In this document: positions 9,664 to 19,469 of the stretch, piece by piece
How the letters are laid out: each line of letters begins with the position of its first letter
Position numbering within the stretch: position 1 is the first letter of the stretch
Assembly: GCA_963768025.1 (NCBI GenBank)
Contig: CAVYGM010000026.1
Coordinates: 526,932 to 590,931, forward strand
DNA length: 64,000 nt
Direction of reading: 5' to 3'
From: CAVYGM01 sp963768025
GTDB taxonomy: Bacteria > Bacteroidota > Bacteroidia > Cytophagales > Spirosomataceae
Position numbers and translations under genes: made by a program
Notes under the pieces: model-generated
Databases searched by the model: none
Seen by the model: only the letters and a program-made list of their open reading frames with translations
Told to the model about the DNA's origin: nothing

Positions 9664-10974
9664 TTACACTACGATTTTCGGATACTCCCATTTGCCGCGA
9701 TACTCCCTTTCTAGTAAGGCATTTGCTTCTTTATCATTCGGGATGATTTCTTTTTTTCCATCCCATTCGATACTCCGACCCAATTTATAGGAAAGCATTC
9801 CCAAGAGCGCCAGGTTAGTGGAGCGTTGTCCAACTTCAATGTCGCATACGGGTAGCTGATTCGTCTTTATCGAAACCAAAAAATTGTCCCACAATTGACG
9901 GATATTTTGTTGGTCGGGTTCATTGAGCTGGGCATCCTGATGAATGGATGGTTTCTTAGGGTCGGTTGGATAAAAAGTCCATCCGTCAAGCCACCCCATG
10001 TGGAAGGTACCTTCGGTTCCGTAGAAATAAACCCCAACGGCCTGCCTGGGATCGGTCTTTTCGGCATTGTTGGCTCCAAAGTACCGGTGTTCCCATTCTA
10101 GGGTGAAATCTTCAAAGTCGTACACCGCTATTTGATGGTCGGGTGCATCCGTATTATCCCGTCTGATAGCTCGGCCACCGGTAGAATATACCTTTTTGGG
10201 GTATTTTTCCTCCGTCCACCAGAGTACCTGATCGAGCCAGTGAATCCCCCAATCGCCCAATTGGCCGTTGGCAAAGTCAAGATATTGCCTAAATCCCCTC
10301 GGATGGATGGTTTTGTTGTAAGGAACCAACGGAGCTGGACCGCACCAAAAATCCCAGTCTAGTCCTTTTGGTGGTTCCTCGTTTGGTACTTTGGTACCCG
10401 GCCCACCACCATAATGAACAAATGCCCGCGCCATGCCTATTTTACCCGCTTTTCCAGATTTGAGAAAGTCCATGCCGGAAATATTGTGGGGCGAAACCCG
10501 CCGGTGGGTACCTACCTGCACCATTTTTCCGTACTTTCTGGCGGCGTTCACCATCGCCCGTCCCTCTCGTATGGTATGGCAGATCGGTTTCTCCACGTAC
10601 ACATGCGCACCGGATTTTATCGCTTCTATACAGCATAGGGCGTGCCAGTGGTCGGGAGTGGCCACAATCACGATTTCTGGTTTTTCGGTGGCCAGGAGTT
10701 CGCGGTAGTCGCGGTATATTTTAGGCTGGTCGGACGTCAATTTTGCCAATTCGGCTTTTGATTTTGCGAGTTGGTTTTCGTCCACATCGCACAGGGCCAC
10801 CACCTTCGATTCCCCTGCCTGCACCGCGCAGCGGAGAATATTCATCCCCCACCAACCCGTACCAATAAGCGCCGTGCGGAATGGAGCGACCCGCCGAAAA
10901 GAGGAAAGTAGCGGCAAAGAAGAGAATGCCGCCGTAGCGAGGGTAGAGTTATGAATAAATGTTCGACGATCCAT
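9664..10974 (-). CDS. Gfo/Idh/MocA family oxidoreductase, exported via a Tat-like signal
   Basis: An intact 436-residue NAD(P)-dependent sugar oxidoreductase-like protein. The N-terminus MDRRTFIHNSTLATAAFSS resembles a Tat signal in which the twin arginine is RR at residues 3-4. The Rossmann motif is ALIGTGWWGMNILR (about 34-47), and the family motif EKPICHTIREGRAM is at ~125. The C-terminal part has the Gfo/Idh/MocA sheet domain with GDWGIHWLDQVLWW. This secreted subfamily is common and expanded in Bacteroidota and Planctomycetes, and is linked to processing of glycosides or modified sugars. It is a single gene, so no specific substrate can be assigned. Confidence 0.92.
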   Translation of the reverse strand: MDRRTFIHNSTLATAAFSSLPLLSSFRRVAPFRTALIGTGWWGMNILRCAVQAGESKVVALCDVDENQLAKSKAELAKLTSDQPKIYRDYRELLATEKPEIVIVATPDHWHALCCIEAIKSGAHVYVEKPICHTIREGRAMVNAARKYGKMVQVGTHRRVSPHNISGMDFLKSGKAGKIGMARAFVHYGGGPGTKVPNEEPPKGLDWDFWCGPAPLVPYNKTIHPRGFRQYLDFANGQLGDWGIHWLDQVLWWTEEKYPKKVYSTGGRAIRRDNTDAPDHQIAVYDFEDFTLEWEHRYFGANNAEKTDPRQAVGVYFYGTEGTFHMGWLDGWTFYPTDPKKPSIHQDAQLNEPDQQNIRQLWDNFLVSIKTNQLPVCDIEVGQRSTNLALLGMLSYKLGRSIEWDGKKEIIPNDKEANALLEREYRGKWEYPKIVV

Positions 10975-11041
10975 AGGAGTAAACGGAGTTTGGGTTCATT
11001 CTGACTCATTGTATAAGAAGCCAAAGACCCGCATCTAATGC

Positions 11042-11864
11042 TTACAATTGCAGAATTAGCTCTTTTATTAAAAGTGTCATGGAAGGTTCGGCTTTATAGG
11101 CGGCGGCAATGATGCGGGCAATGTCCACTTTTTCGAGTGTTTCGGGGATCCCCATGTCCGTAATTACCGATAGGCCAAAGCACCGCATGTTCATATGGCG
11201 GGCCGCTATAACCTCCGGCACTGTGCTCATGCCCACGGCATCCGCCCCCAACAGGCGCAACATGCGGTATTCGGCGCGGGTCTTCCAGCTGCGGACCGGT
11301 CACTCCTATGTATACGCCTGACTGAACAGGTATTCCATGAGCCTGAGCGATGGTTAAGGCTTTCGAAACCAGATCCGGATCATAGGGGTCGCACATGTCC
11401 GGAAAACGGTCTCCCATCTCATCCAGGTTTTTTCCGATTAGCGGGTTTCCCGGCATCAAAAAACTGATGTGATCCCGAATAATCATAAGGTCACTCATCG
11501 CGTAGGAAGGATTCATGCCTCCGGCGGCATTGGAAACAAGGAGGGTATTTACACCCAGTACCTTCATGACCCGTACCGGGTAAACCACCTGCTGCATGGA
11601 GTACCCCTCGTAATAGTGGAACCGGCCCTGCATGCACATGACTTTCCTGCCTGAAAGAGTACCAAAGAACAATTTTCCCGAATGAAATTCAACCGTCGAA
11701 ACCGGGAAATGCGGGATATCCGAATAGGAAATGGTAAAAGCTACCTCAATGTCATTGACCAGGGCACCCAACCCTGTCCCAAGAATAATTCCAATTTCGG
11801 GTTCAAAGTCACCGATAGTCTGTTTGAGAAATGTAGCAGATTCTTCTATTTGATGTAAGTTCAT
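11042..11864 (-). CDS. punA: Purine nucleoside phosphorylase (PNP-I family), one frameshift
   Basis: It phosphorolyses inosine and guanosine to the free base and ribose-1-phosphate for purine salvage. Diagnostic segments are GIILGTGLGALVND (the phosphate-binding loop near residue 25), VEFHSGKLFFGTLSG, MQGRFHYYEGYS, NAAGGMNPSY (purine site) and, after the shift, GADAVGMSTVPEVIAARH with the ADAVGMSTVPE signature. The frame breaks near 11280. The corrected length is ~273 residues, as expected. It lies 29 bp downstream of the BaiN-type flavoprotein gene and may be cotranscribed with it. Confidence 0.9.
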
Positions 11865-11893
11865 GGAGTGCTATAATTATAAATATGTATTGA

Positions 11894-13123
11894 TCATTCA
11901 TCCGTTTTACTCATCATTTTACCGGCAATATAGCCGGTAGTCCAGGCATTTTGAAAATTGAACCCTCCCGTAATCCCGTCCACATCCAGCACCTCACCCG
12001 CGAAGAAAAGACCGCGAATATACTTGCTCTCCAACGTGGCTGGATTGATTTCGGTAAGTGCGATGCCGCCAGCGGTAACAAATTCCTCTTTGAAAGTACT
12101 TTTACCTTTGATTGGGAATTGGCTGTTCGTCAATAGATTCACGAGCCGATTGAGGGCCTTATTGGAGATGTCTACCCACCGGAGTTCGTCCGGGATTTCT
12201 ACCTGCTCCAAAAAACTACGCCATAACCGCATAGGCAAGCCAAACTGACCATGACTGGTTATTTTTTGTTTTGAAATGGATGATTTTAGACCCGTTAACG
12301 CTAACCGAACCTCATCTTCGTTTAACCCCGGTAGCCAATTTATCTTAATCGAAAACTCGTACTTTAAGCCAGCCAATAGGCGAGCTCCCCAGGCAGACAG
12401 TTTTAGAATAGCAGGTCCACTGAATCCCCAGTGCGTGATCAGGAGCGGACCCCGGTATTCCAGAGCAGAACCATTTATTTTGATGGTCACATCCTGAACC
12501 GAAACTCCGGCCAGGGGAAGAAGGTAACTAGCTGGCGAATTAAAGGTAAACAAGGAGGGTAAGGGATCTTCGATTTTGTGCGCATGTTCGGCCAACCAGT
12601 CAAACCCCGATCGTTTGGGGTACCCTCCCGTCGCTATCAGTACGCGATCAGCGGAGACGACCTCACCAGAATGAAGGGTGAGCATAAACCCAGGGGTATC
12701 GGCAGAATAGGAAAAAGAATCAACCGTGGTGCTGGTTTTAATTTGAATTCCGTGGGTTCTTGCCTGGGAAAGTAAACAGGCAATGATGGTTTCGGAGGAG
12801 TCAGAAACGGGAAACATTCGGCCGTCGGGCTCAGTTTTGAGTACCACGCCCCGAGCCGCGAACCAGGCTACGGTATCCTGCGCATCGAAGTGGGGTAACA
12901 GCTTATTCAAAAACTTCTCACCTCGTGGATAGTTCTTGGCCATCAGGCGATTATTGAAACAGGCGTGGGTCACGTTGCACCGCCCACCCCCCGAAATACG
13001 GACCTTATTTAACACTGTTCGATTTTTTTCCAGTAGTAAAATTTCCGCATTTGGGCTACATTCAGCGGCGGTAAGGGCCGCCATGAATCCAGCGGCTCCG
13101 CCTCCGATAATCACGATACGCAT
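11894..13123 (-). CDS. BaiN/RdsA (HI0933-like) family NAD(P)/FAD-dependent oxidoreductase
   Basis: An intact flavoprotein of ~409 residues from MRIVIIGGGAAGFMAALTA. That N-terminal GxGxxG dinucleotide motif sets the start at 13123; the longer ORF to 13153 adds a non-conserved extension. Other family marks are the EKNRTVLNKVRISGGGRCNVTH region, the ATGGYPKRSG motif, and the C-terminal GLFFAGEVLDVDGITGGFNFQNAW segment that closes the FAD site. Members reduce double bonds in steroids or other small molecules (BaiN in gut bacteria), but the substrate here is unknown. It is upstream of punA on the same strand. Confidence 0.92.
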   Translation of the reverse strand: MRIVIIGGGAAGFMAALTAAECSPNAEILLLEKNRTVLNKVRISGGGRCNVTHACFNNRLMAKNYPRGEKFLNKLLPHFDAQDTVAWFAARGVVLKTEPDGRMFPVSDSSETIIACLLSQARTHGIQIKTSTTVDSFSYSADTPGFMLTLHSGEVVSADRVLIATGGYPKRSGFDWLAEHAHKIEDPLPSLFTFNSPASYLLPLAGVSVQDVTIKINGSALEYRGPLLITHWGFSGPAILKLSAWGARLLAGLKYEFSIKINWLPGLNEDEVRLALTGLKSSISKQKITSHGQFGLPMRLWRSFLEQVEIPDELRWVDISNKALNRLVNLLTNSQFPIKGKSTFKEEFVTAGGIALTEINPATLESKYIRGLFFAGEVLDVDGITGGFNFQNAWTTGYIAGKMMSKTDE

Positions 13124-13260
13124 TGTGGGTATTGACACGATTCTAAATATCAAAGATACGATCCTGCTCCCATTTCTGCCTAGTTCAGGCTTTTATTTTC
13201 TGCTACCTTTGCGGTTTCGTTTTATGGAGTAATAACCAGATTAACCCCTATTTTTCAAGA

Positions 13261-14295
13261 ATGGCGAGCTATACCCGGAATGGCTTTCGAATGCCCACCA
13301 ATACGTTTATTCTCTTACTTGTCTTTTTTACGATAGGCCTTTTCTTGCATTTCGGCGGTAAGACCAAACCGGTTGTCGAAATTTGGGACAACCTTATTTC
13401 AATATTTTCTACGGATGAGGGACCGGCTGGCAATCCCTACAAGGCCCCCGAACCTTACCTAGATACCCTGGCGACCGACAAAAAAACACCAAATCGGGAG
13501 CCTACAAAAAATCAGGTACCTGAGAAACGTCCGTCAGCAAACAGCCAGAAAGCCGATAAGCCGGAGACAAAAATATCTAAGGACGAACTCACCCGTATTG
13601 TAGACCAACGTGATTTTTTCCTACCGGCCATTGGGTCCAACGACCAGCTCGTTCGCCGGGTGGGGTATACGCTGAAATACGCGGAAAAATACGAGCTACC
13701 GGCATGGGTGGCCTACACGTTGGATGGGGAGCAGATTGAGGGGGGAGAAGAGCGCGAAAACGCATTCATGCCCGACCCGGTGGTGAAAAGCGGGACAGCC
13801 GTTTCGGCGGATTACACCCGCACAGGGTACGATCGGGGTCACATGGCTCCGGCTGCTGATTTCAAAAATTCCTACCAGGTAATGAAGGAAAGCTTCTATA
13901 TGAGCAATATTTGTCCGCAGGAGCCCCAGTTTAACCGGGGAATTTGGCTTGAACTAGAAAAAATGGTGCGGGTTTGGGCCTATAAATACCAACGTGTGTA
14001 CGTAGTTACCGGGCCGGTCCTAGAGTCAGGGCTACCTACCATAGGCCGATTGAACAAAGTGGCGGTTCCCAGGCAATTCTATAAGGTAGTTCTGTATGTA
14101 AATCCTCCTTATGTAAAAGGAATCGCCTTCCTGCTCAAAAACGAAGCTTCCACAAAGGAATTGAGTTCCTTTGTGGTACCAATTGATCGCCTTGAAAGCC
14201 TAACCGGGATTGACTTTTTTCCTCGTTTGCCCGACTCCATCGAACGAAAAATTGAAAGCAAAAGCATTGCGGGGGAATGGTACCGCCTAAAATAA
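13261..14295 (+). CDS. Membrane-anchored DNA/RNA non-specific endonuclease (NUC family)
   Basis: A 344-residue protein with an N-terminal membrane helix (FILLLVFFTIGLFLHFG, about residues 16-32), a ~90-residue polar, low-complexity linker, and a C-terminal beta-beta-alpha-Me nuclease domain. The catalytic DRGH motif is at residues 191-194 (YDRGHMAPAADF), with H194 as general base. The metal-binding asparagine lies in SNICPQEPQFNRGIW. The domain should sit in the periplasm or be surface-exposed and degrade DNA and RNA. A second family member with a different anchor and architecture is at 36.9 kb. Start MPTNTF, 10 codons in, is an alternative. Confidence 0.93.
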   Translation: MASYTRNGFRMPTNTFILLLVFFTIGLFLHFGGKTKPVVEIWDNLISIFSTDEGPAGNPYKAPEPYLDTLATDKKTPNREPTKNQVPEKRPSANSQKADKPETKISKDELTRIVDQRDFFLPAIGSNDQLVRRVGYTLKYAEKYELPAWVAYTLDGEQIEGGEERENAFMPDPVVKSGTAVSADYTRTGYDRGHMAPAADFKNSYQVMKESFYMSNICPQEPQFNRGIWLELEKMVRVWAYKYQRVYVVTGPVLESGLPTIGRLNKVAVPRQFYKVVLYVNPPYVKGIAFLLKNEASTKELSSFVVPIDRLESLTGIDFFPRLPDSIERKIESKSIAGEWYRLK

Positions 14296-14351
14296 AATAG
14301 GGAGCCCATGAGAGCTCCCTGAATAATAGCGTAAGATTTGAATCCGTGCCG

Positions 14352-15614
14352 TTAGGTTTTTAATTTCTTCTTCTTCGCCGCCGGAAACAGGATGTTGTTC
14401 AAGATAAGCCGGTACCCCGCTGAATTTGGATGGAGGTTGAGGTCCGTGGGTTCTTCGCCGATCCGGTGCTGGTAGTCTTCGGGATCATGTCCCCCAAAGA
14501 ACGTGAAAAAGCCTTTCCCGTAGGTACTGTGGATGTACCGCGCCTCACCCGCCGATTTGGTTTCGGCCATGGTCACTACTTCGGGCTTGATGTACCCATT
14601 CTTGAAGGCAGTCGTTTGTCCCAAAAATCCCTTAATAAGGGTTTTGTGGTTTTGGGTAAGCATGGTGGGAATGGGGTCCCATTTGGCCGAGAACTGAAAC
14701 AAGGTAAAGTAGTCGTTCGATTCATTCAAGCCCCGTTCCTGAGGTTGGTTGTCAATGGTCGAAAACTCAATTTGAAAAGGATCGGTATACGCTTTGAAAT
14801 CCTTGAAAGCGAAGGTTTTGTCGTAATCCAGCTTATTGTTCACGTTCGGGTCGGCCGGGTCGCCATCGTAGGGTGAGTCCACGATATCAATCCCTTCGGC
14901 TGCCAACGCCAGGTCAAACGTATCGGTGGCGTTGCACATGGCAAACATGAAGCCTCCGCCCGCCACAAACTCACTGATTTTTTTTACCACGGCCAGTTTC
15001 ATGAGAGAAACTTTCGAAAAATTGAATTTCTCGGCGATTTGCTCTGCTTCCCGTTTCTGTTCCCGGTACCAAGGGTAGTCTTTAAAGTGGAAAAATTTGC
15101 CGTACTGACCCGTAAAATCTTCGTGGTGAAGGTGAAGCCAGTCGTATTCCGGAAGTTTTCCTTTCAGTACATCTTCGTCGAACACGACATCATAGGGGAT
15201 TTCGGCGTAGGTAAGGACCATGGTGACGGCATCGTCCCAGGGTTGTTTGGATTTGGGTGAATAGACGGCAATGCGAGGGGCTTTCTGTAATTTTACAGCG
15301 TCCATATTCGCATCGGGGGACGAGATGTCAGACATGATCTGGCTGGCCTGACCTTCCGAAATTACTTCGAAACTTACACCTCTAATGGTCATTTCGGTTG
15401 CGAATTTTTGGGTGTAGGTTACCATAAAACTCCCGCCCCGGTAATTGAGCAACCAATCTAGTTCGGTATTGTACGCTTTCAATACCCAAAAGGCCACACC
15501 GTATGCTTTTAAATGATTTTTTTGGGAGTCATCCATCGGAATTAGCAAACGATTTGCCATCGAGTGGACAGAAATTCCTAAAAAAATGATAAGCGGAACA
15601 AACAGCCGTATCAT
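14352..15614 (-). CDS. Secreted conserved protein (commonly named 'asparagine synthetase B' in Bacteroidota)
   Basis: An intact protein of ~420 residues with a signal peptide (MIRLFVPLIIFLGISVHSMA) followed by NRLLIPMDDSQKNHLKAYG. Database relatives in Bacteroidota carry the name asparagine synthetase B, but the Ntn-type glutaminase N-terminus (Cys2) and the PP-loop motif SGGxDS are absent here. What is visible is an alpha/beta core (RIAVYSPKSKQPWDDAV, EYDWLHLHHEDFTG, GGGFMFAMCNATDTFDLAL) reminiscent of class-I glutamine-amidotransferase-like or ThuA-like folds. I therefore treat the function as unknown and periplasmic. Longer starts at 15635 and 15704 exist; 15614 gives the cleanest signal peptide. 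Confidence 0.82.
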   Translation of the reverse strand: MIRLFVPLIIFLGISVHSMANRLLIPMDDSQKNHLKAYGVAFWVLKAYNTELDWLLNYRGGSFMVTYTQKFATEMTIRGVSFEVISEGQASQIMSDISSPDANMDAVKLQKAPRIAVYSPKSKQPWDDAVTMVLTYAEIPYDVVFDEDVLKGKLPEYDWLHLHHEDFTGQYGKFFHFKDYPWYREQKREAEQIAEKFNFSKVSLMKLAVVKKISEFVAGGGFMFAMCNATDTFDLALAAEGIDIVDSPYDGDPADPNVNNKLDYDKTFAFKDFKAYTDPFQIEFSTIDNQPQERGLNESNDYFTLFQFSAKWDPIPTMLTQNHKTLIKGFLGQTTAFKNGYIKPEVVTMAETKSAGEARYIHSTYGKGFFTFFGGHDPEDYQHRIGEEPTDLNLHPNSAGYRLILNNILFPAAKKKKLKT

Positions 15615-15721
15615 CGGTTTGATTCTTTCACGCATCCTGTGCAGCTTTACTTTAAATATAATGTACTCGATTCTCATAACGAAATATATATAAATATTGT
15701 GCAAATAGCACTACGCTGCCC

Positions 15722-16967
15722 ATGAATATTAAAGAAAATATTAGCGAAGGTCTACGGTCAATCCAATCCAATATGCTCAGAACCGTTCTCACGGCGCTTA
15801 TCATCGCTATTGGAATTACCTCGCTGGTTGGTATCCTGACGGCTATTGACGGGATTCAAAGTTCAGTCAACAGCAGCTTTGCCGATTTGGGGGCCAATAC
15901 CTTTAATATTCGGAATTTCATCAACGAAAACAGAAGATCCAGCGGGAGGCAGGACAAACGATTTAAGGTGATCAATTACCATGATGCCAAGATTTTTGCC
16001 TCCAAATTTAGAGAGGATTACAAAGGAAATGTTTCGCTTTCGGCTCGGGTAGGGGGGGCTATTCAGGTAAAATACCAATCAGAGAAGACCAATCCTAACG
16101 TTTCCATCATTGGCATTGACGAGGAGTATTTGGCTTTGAAGGGATATAAAGTGGATCAAGGGCGAAATTTTTCAAAAAACGATCTGGAAAATTCCCTTAA
16201 TGTGGCAATCGTCGGCCAGGAACTGGTTAAAAATCTGTTTCCAAAAGAAAACCCGATCAATAAAGTGATCAGTTTCATGGGCAGGCAATTCAAGATCATC
16301 GCGGTGCTCGAGAAAAAAGGGTCCATGGGCGGTGGTACTGGCGCTGACCGGCTCATCCTGGTTCCGTTAGAGACGGGCCGTGCCCTGGCGGCAAACCGAG
16401 CCCTGACCATCGAGATCACGGCTTCGGCCCCCCAGGCCACCAACGGGGACATGATCATTGAAGAAGCCAGGGGCCTCATGCGGCGGATCAGAGGAGATGA
16501 ACTGGGGAAGCAGGATTCCTTTGGAATCGAACGTGCCGATGAACTAGCCAAAAATTTTGATGAAATTTCCGGGTATTTGCGCATTGGTGGTTTTGGGATC
16601 GGAATTATTACCCTTTTGGGAGCTTCCATCGCGCTGATGAATATTATGCTGGTAAGCGTTACCGAGCGCACCCGGGAAATAGGGATCCGTAAATCGCTTG
16701 GGGGCTACCCCAAAAGTAATCCGGATTCAGTTTTTGATTGAGGCCATCGTCATTTGTATCATTGGCGGTATCATTGGCCTAATCCTGGGCATTGGCATCG
16801 GGAATGTGATTTCTACTACCATTAGTGAAAAAAGCGCCTTCATAGTACCCTGGCTGTGGATGAGCCTCGGGATTTTAGTGTGTGTAGTGGTGGGGGTACT
16901 TTCTGGAATTTATCCCGCTATAAAAGCCTCACGCCTAGACCCCATCGAGGCCTTGCGCTACGAATAA
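15722..16967 (+). CDS. ABC transporter permease, MacB/FtsX type, one frameshift
   Basis: It has the MacB architecture without the ATPase: a first transmembrane helix (LRTVLTALIIAIGITSLVGIL), a MacB_PCD periplasmic domain of ~230 residues, then the three-helix FtsX domain with ASIALMNIMLVSVTERTREIGIRKSLG and the terminal SGIYPAIKASRLDPIEALRYE. The frame breaks near 16710, directly after IRKSLGG, and resumes with ATPKVIRIQFLIEA. The corrected length is ~415 residues. Such permeases work with a separate LolD/MacB-type ATPase and a periplasmic adaptor; neither is beside it. Roles range from lipoprotein release to peptide or antibiotic export. Confidence 0.9.
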
Positions 16968-16989
16968 ACAAATATTTTCCGGGGAGGGC

Positions 16990-17019
16990 TTGTGAAATAG
17001 CCTAATCCAGCTAATTTTG
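16990..17019 (+). promoter_or_regulatory. Bacteroidota-type promoter of tRNA-Leu
   Basis: TTG at 16990-16992 and TAATTTTG at 17012-17019, with exactly 19 nt between them, match the Bacteroidota -33/-7 consensus. The predicted start falls ~17 nt before the mature tRNA. Confidence 0.8.
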
Positions 17020-17042
17020 CAATCCCAAAGCAGAAACAACAT

Positions 17043-17126
17043 GCCCGGATGGCGGAATTGGTAGACGCGTTGGTCTCAAACACCAATGAGGTTACACTCG
17101 TGCCGGTTCGACTCCGGCTCCGGGTA
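17043..17126 (+). tRNA. tRNA-Leu (anticodon CAA)
   Basis: An 84-nt class II tRNA with a long variable arm. The anticodon stem TTGGT/ACCAA encloses the loop CTCAAAC, giving anticodon CAA, which reads UUG. The acceptor stem GCCCGGA pairs with TCCGGGT, and the discriminator is A. The T-arm CCGGTTCGACTCCGG is canonical. CCA is not encoded. Confidence 0.96.
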
Positions 17127-17136
17127 CACTGGGAAC

Positions 17137-17171
17137 AAAAAAGCCCTCGGCGATTAGCTGAGGGCTTTTTG
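17137..17171 (+). terminator. Rho-independent terminator after tRNA-Leu
   Basis: AAGCCCTCGGC pairs with GCTGAGGGCTT around a GATTA loop and is followed by a T-run, 10-15 nt after the tRNA. The A-run on its left may also serve the convergent sugar dehydrogenase gene. Confidence 0.88.
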
Positions 17172-17191
17172 TTGTTGTAGAAGGGCAAGTC

Positions 17192-18379
17192 CTATACTTT
17201 ATTTTTTGGGCTAATCCGGACTACCTTGCCCGAATTTTCCAATACAACGTAGATATTTCCATCCGGTCCCTGACGTACATCCCGTACCCGGCCCAACTTA
17301 TCGAAAATTACTTCCCGACTCACGACCTTATTTTTTTTCATCGTCAGGTGCTGGAGGTACATAAATTTGAGGGAACCGACGAGCAAATCACCATTCCATT
17401 CGCGAAAGGCAGGATTGTTGATAAAAGTCATACCGCAAGGGGCAATGGAAGGCTTCCAATACACCACCGGCTGTTCCATGCCGGCTTTGGCGGTATCGTT
17501 GGAAATGATGCTGTTGTCGTAGTCAATACCGAAGGTAATTACGGGCCAACCGTAGTTATTGCCCTTCTCTACGATATTAAGCTCGTCGCCCCCTTGCGGA
17601 CCGTGCTCGTGCTCCCACAGTACCCCGGTGGTGGGGTTCATCACCATTCCCTGCGGGTTGCGGTGACCGTATGACCATATCTCCGGCTTGGCGTCGGAGG
17701 TCTTCACAAAAGGATTATCCGTGGGAATGCGTCCATCTTCGTGCAGGCGTACCACTTTGCCCTGAATACGACTAAGATCCTGCGATTTCTCCTTTTGTCC
17801 CCGTTCCCCTACCGATAGGAAAACATATCCCTTCTTATCAAATACAATCCGACCACCATAGTGGGGGTTTGATTTCACATTGGGCATGGCTTTATAAATC
17901 ATTTTCACGTCGGTGAGCGCGTGATCGTTGAGTTTTGCCCGGAGGAGGGCGGTATTGGCCCCTTCATCGTCCCCGGCCTCTCCGGCTGCTTTGGGAGAGG
18001 AATAGCTTATGTAAATCCATCCGTTGGAAGCGTAGTCAGGATGCAGGTTTATATCCAGCAGACCGCCTTGGCCTTTGTACAGAATCGGCGGAAGTCCGGT
18101 AATTTCCTGCGGATCGAGTACACCGTTTTTTACCAGCCTGAGTTTTCCAATCCGCTCGGTCACCAGCATGTCCCCATTGGGAAGAATAGCACTGGCCCAG
18201 GGCATTTTTAATCCGCTGGCCACGGTGTCCACCATCAGGTCCGACTCAGAAAAAGCAGCTGCCGGGGATTTTTCCTCGTTCGGCGTCGTGGTGCTCATGA
18301 GCACCGTTGCCAGCGTAATCGCGATACCAGCCAGGGAAATGGGCAGGTATTTCTTGATTAAAATTTTGGTTGAATTCAT
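17192..18379 (-). CDS. PQQ-dependent sugar dehydrogenase (GSDH family), membrane-anchored
   Basis: An intact 395-residue protein with an N-terminal hydrophobic anchor or signal (about residues 12-30) and the six-bladed beta-propeller of soluble aldose/sorbosone dehydrogenases. Diagnostic segments are GLKMPWASAILPNGDMLVTE, LDINLHPDY, YGGRIVFDKKGY, WSYGHRNPQGM and WEHEHGPQGGDELN, with the histidines that bind PQQ and the substrate. It should oxidise aldose sugars or glycans in the periplasm. Whether this organism makes PQQ cannot be judged from the window. The gene is monocistronic and convergent with tRNA-Leu. Confidence 0.92.
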   Translation of the reverse strand: MNSTKILIKKYLPISLAGIAITLATVLMSTTTPNEEKSPAAAFSESDLMVDTVASGLKMPWASAILPNGDMLVTERIGKLRLVKNGVLDPQEITGLPPILYKGQGGLLDINLHPDYASNGWIYISYSSPKAAGEAGDDEGANTALLRAKLNDHALTDVKMIYKAMPNVKSNPHYGGRIVFDKKGYVFLSVGERGQKEKSQDLSRIQGKVVRLHEDGRIPTDNPFVKTSDAKPEIWSYGHRNPQGMVMNPTTGVLWEHEHGPQGGDELNIVEKGNNYGWPVITFGIDYDNSIISNDTAKAGMEQPVVYWKPSIAPCGMTFINNPAFREWNGDLLVGSLKFMYLQHLTMKKNKVVSREVIFDKLGRVRDVRQGPDGNIYVVLENSGKVVRISPKNKV

Positions 18380-18449
18380 ATACGTATTGGCATTAAAGTG
18401 AAAATCAAGTTCTTACCACCAGTAAAGTAAAGGAGCGGGTGGTTTATAC

Positions 18450-19469
18450 CTACTTAACCAGGTGCAATTCAGTCAGCTGCTCCGAAATAAAGCCCAGTTC
18501 ATCGGGTGTTAACTCAATATCCATGGCGGCGGCATTTTGCAACGCTTGTTGAGAATTACGCGCACCTACCAGGGCGATGGTAATACCGGGTTGTTCTACC
18601 GTCCAGCGGAGGACCAACTGGCTCAGCGTAGCGTTTTTGTCGTCGGCTAAGGGTTTGATTTTATTTAAAAACGCATCAACCCTACTCAGGTTCTCATCTT
18701 TGAAAAAATAAAGACTGGCGCGATGGTCATCCGGCGCAAAGGTATGTCCGGGTTTCATTTTGCCGGTAAGGAGTCCACGCTCCAGGGGGCTGTAAGCCAA
18801 AATAGCCTTCTTGTTTTCGACGCAGTACGGCACGGTTTCTTCCTCAATTCCGCGCTTCACCATACTGTACGGTACCTGGTTCGACACCAGATTGATCGTC
18901 TCGGCGGCCACTTTCATATGGTTGGCCGAATAATTGCACACACCCGCATACCGAACCTTGCCTTGTTCGATGAGCCGGCTCGCGGCTTCCATGCTTTCCT
19001 CGATGGGGGTAGTGGAATCGGGCCAGTGGATTTGGTAGAGGTCTATGTAATCCGTACCCAGGCGCTTCAAACTATCCTCACATTCTTTAAGGATACTGGC
19101 CTTACCGGCGTACCGGTAAATGTCAATTTCTTTGCCCGATGGATCTTTGCTGTGCATCGCAAAGTCACCTTTGGGCGAATCAAGATTCCACCTCATACCG
19201 AATTTGGTCAAGATCTGAACTTTGTCGCGGGGAATATCGCGAATGGCTTCTCCCACGATTTCCTCGCTCAGCCCCTGTCCGTAAATGGGAGCCGTATCAA
19301 TGGAGGTCACGCCCACCTCGTACGATTCCCTTATGGCCTTCACGGCATCGCTGCGTTCAGTTCCGCCCCACATCCATCCGCCGGCCGCCCAGGCCCCGAA
19401 TGTTACGACGGAAAGTTCGAGATCAGAAGAATTGGCGGGGACCGAAAGGTTAATTTTCCTATATTGCAT
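18450..19469 (-). CDS. Aldo/keto reductase
   Basis: An intact 339-residue (alpha/beta)8-barrel NADPH-dependent reductase. The catalytic tetrad is visible: D58 and Y63 in SIDTAPIYGQG, K89 in ILTKFG and H148 in YQIHWPD. The C-terminal NADPH-binding segment ALVGARNSQQAL is present. The general subfamily is the YajO/general stress protein 69 type, which acts on aldehydes and ketoses. The divergent HxlR-type regulator 155 bp away is a likely controller, as such pairs commonly respond to reactive aldehydes or quinones. Confidence 0.93.
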   Translation of the reverse strand: MQYRKINLSVPANSSDLELSVVTFGAWAAGGWMWGGTERSDAVKAIRESYEVGVTSIDTAPIYGQGLSEEIVGEAIRDIPRDKVQILTKFGMRWNLDSPKGDFAMHSKDPSGKEIDIYRYAGKASILKECEDSLKRLGTDYIDLYQIHWPDSTTPIEESMEAASRLIEQGKVRYAGVCNYSANHMKVAAETINLVSNQVPYSMVKRGIEEETVPYCVENKKAILAYSPLERGLLTGKMKPGHTFAPDDHRASLYFFKDENLSRVDAFLNKIKPLADDKNATLSQLVLRWTVEQPGITIALVGARNSQQALQNAAAMDIELTPDELGFISEQLTELHLVK

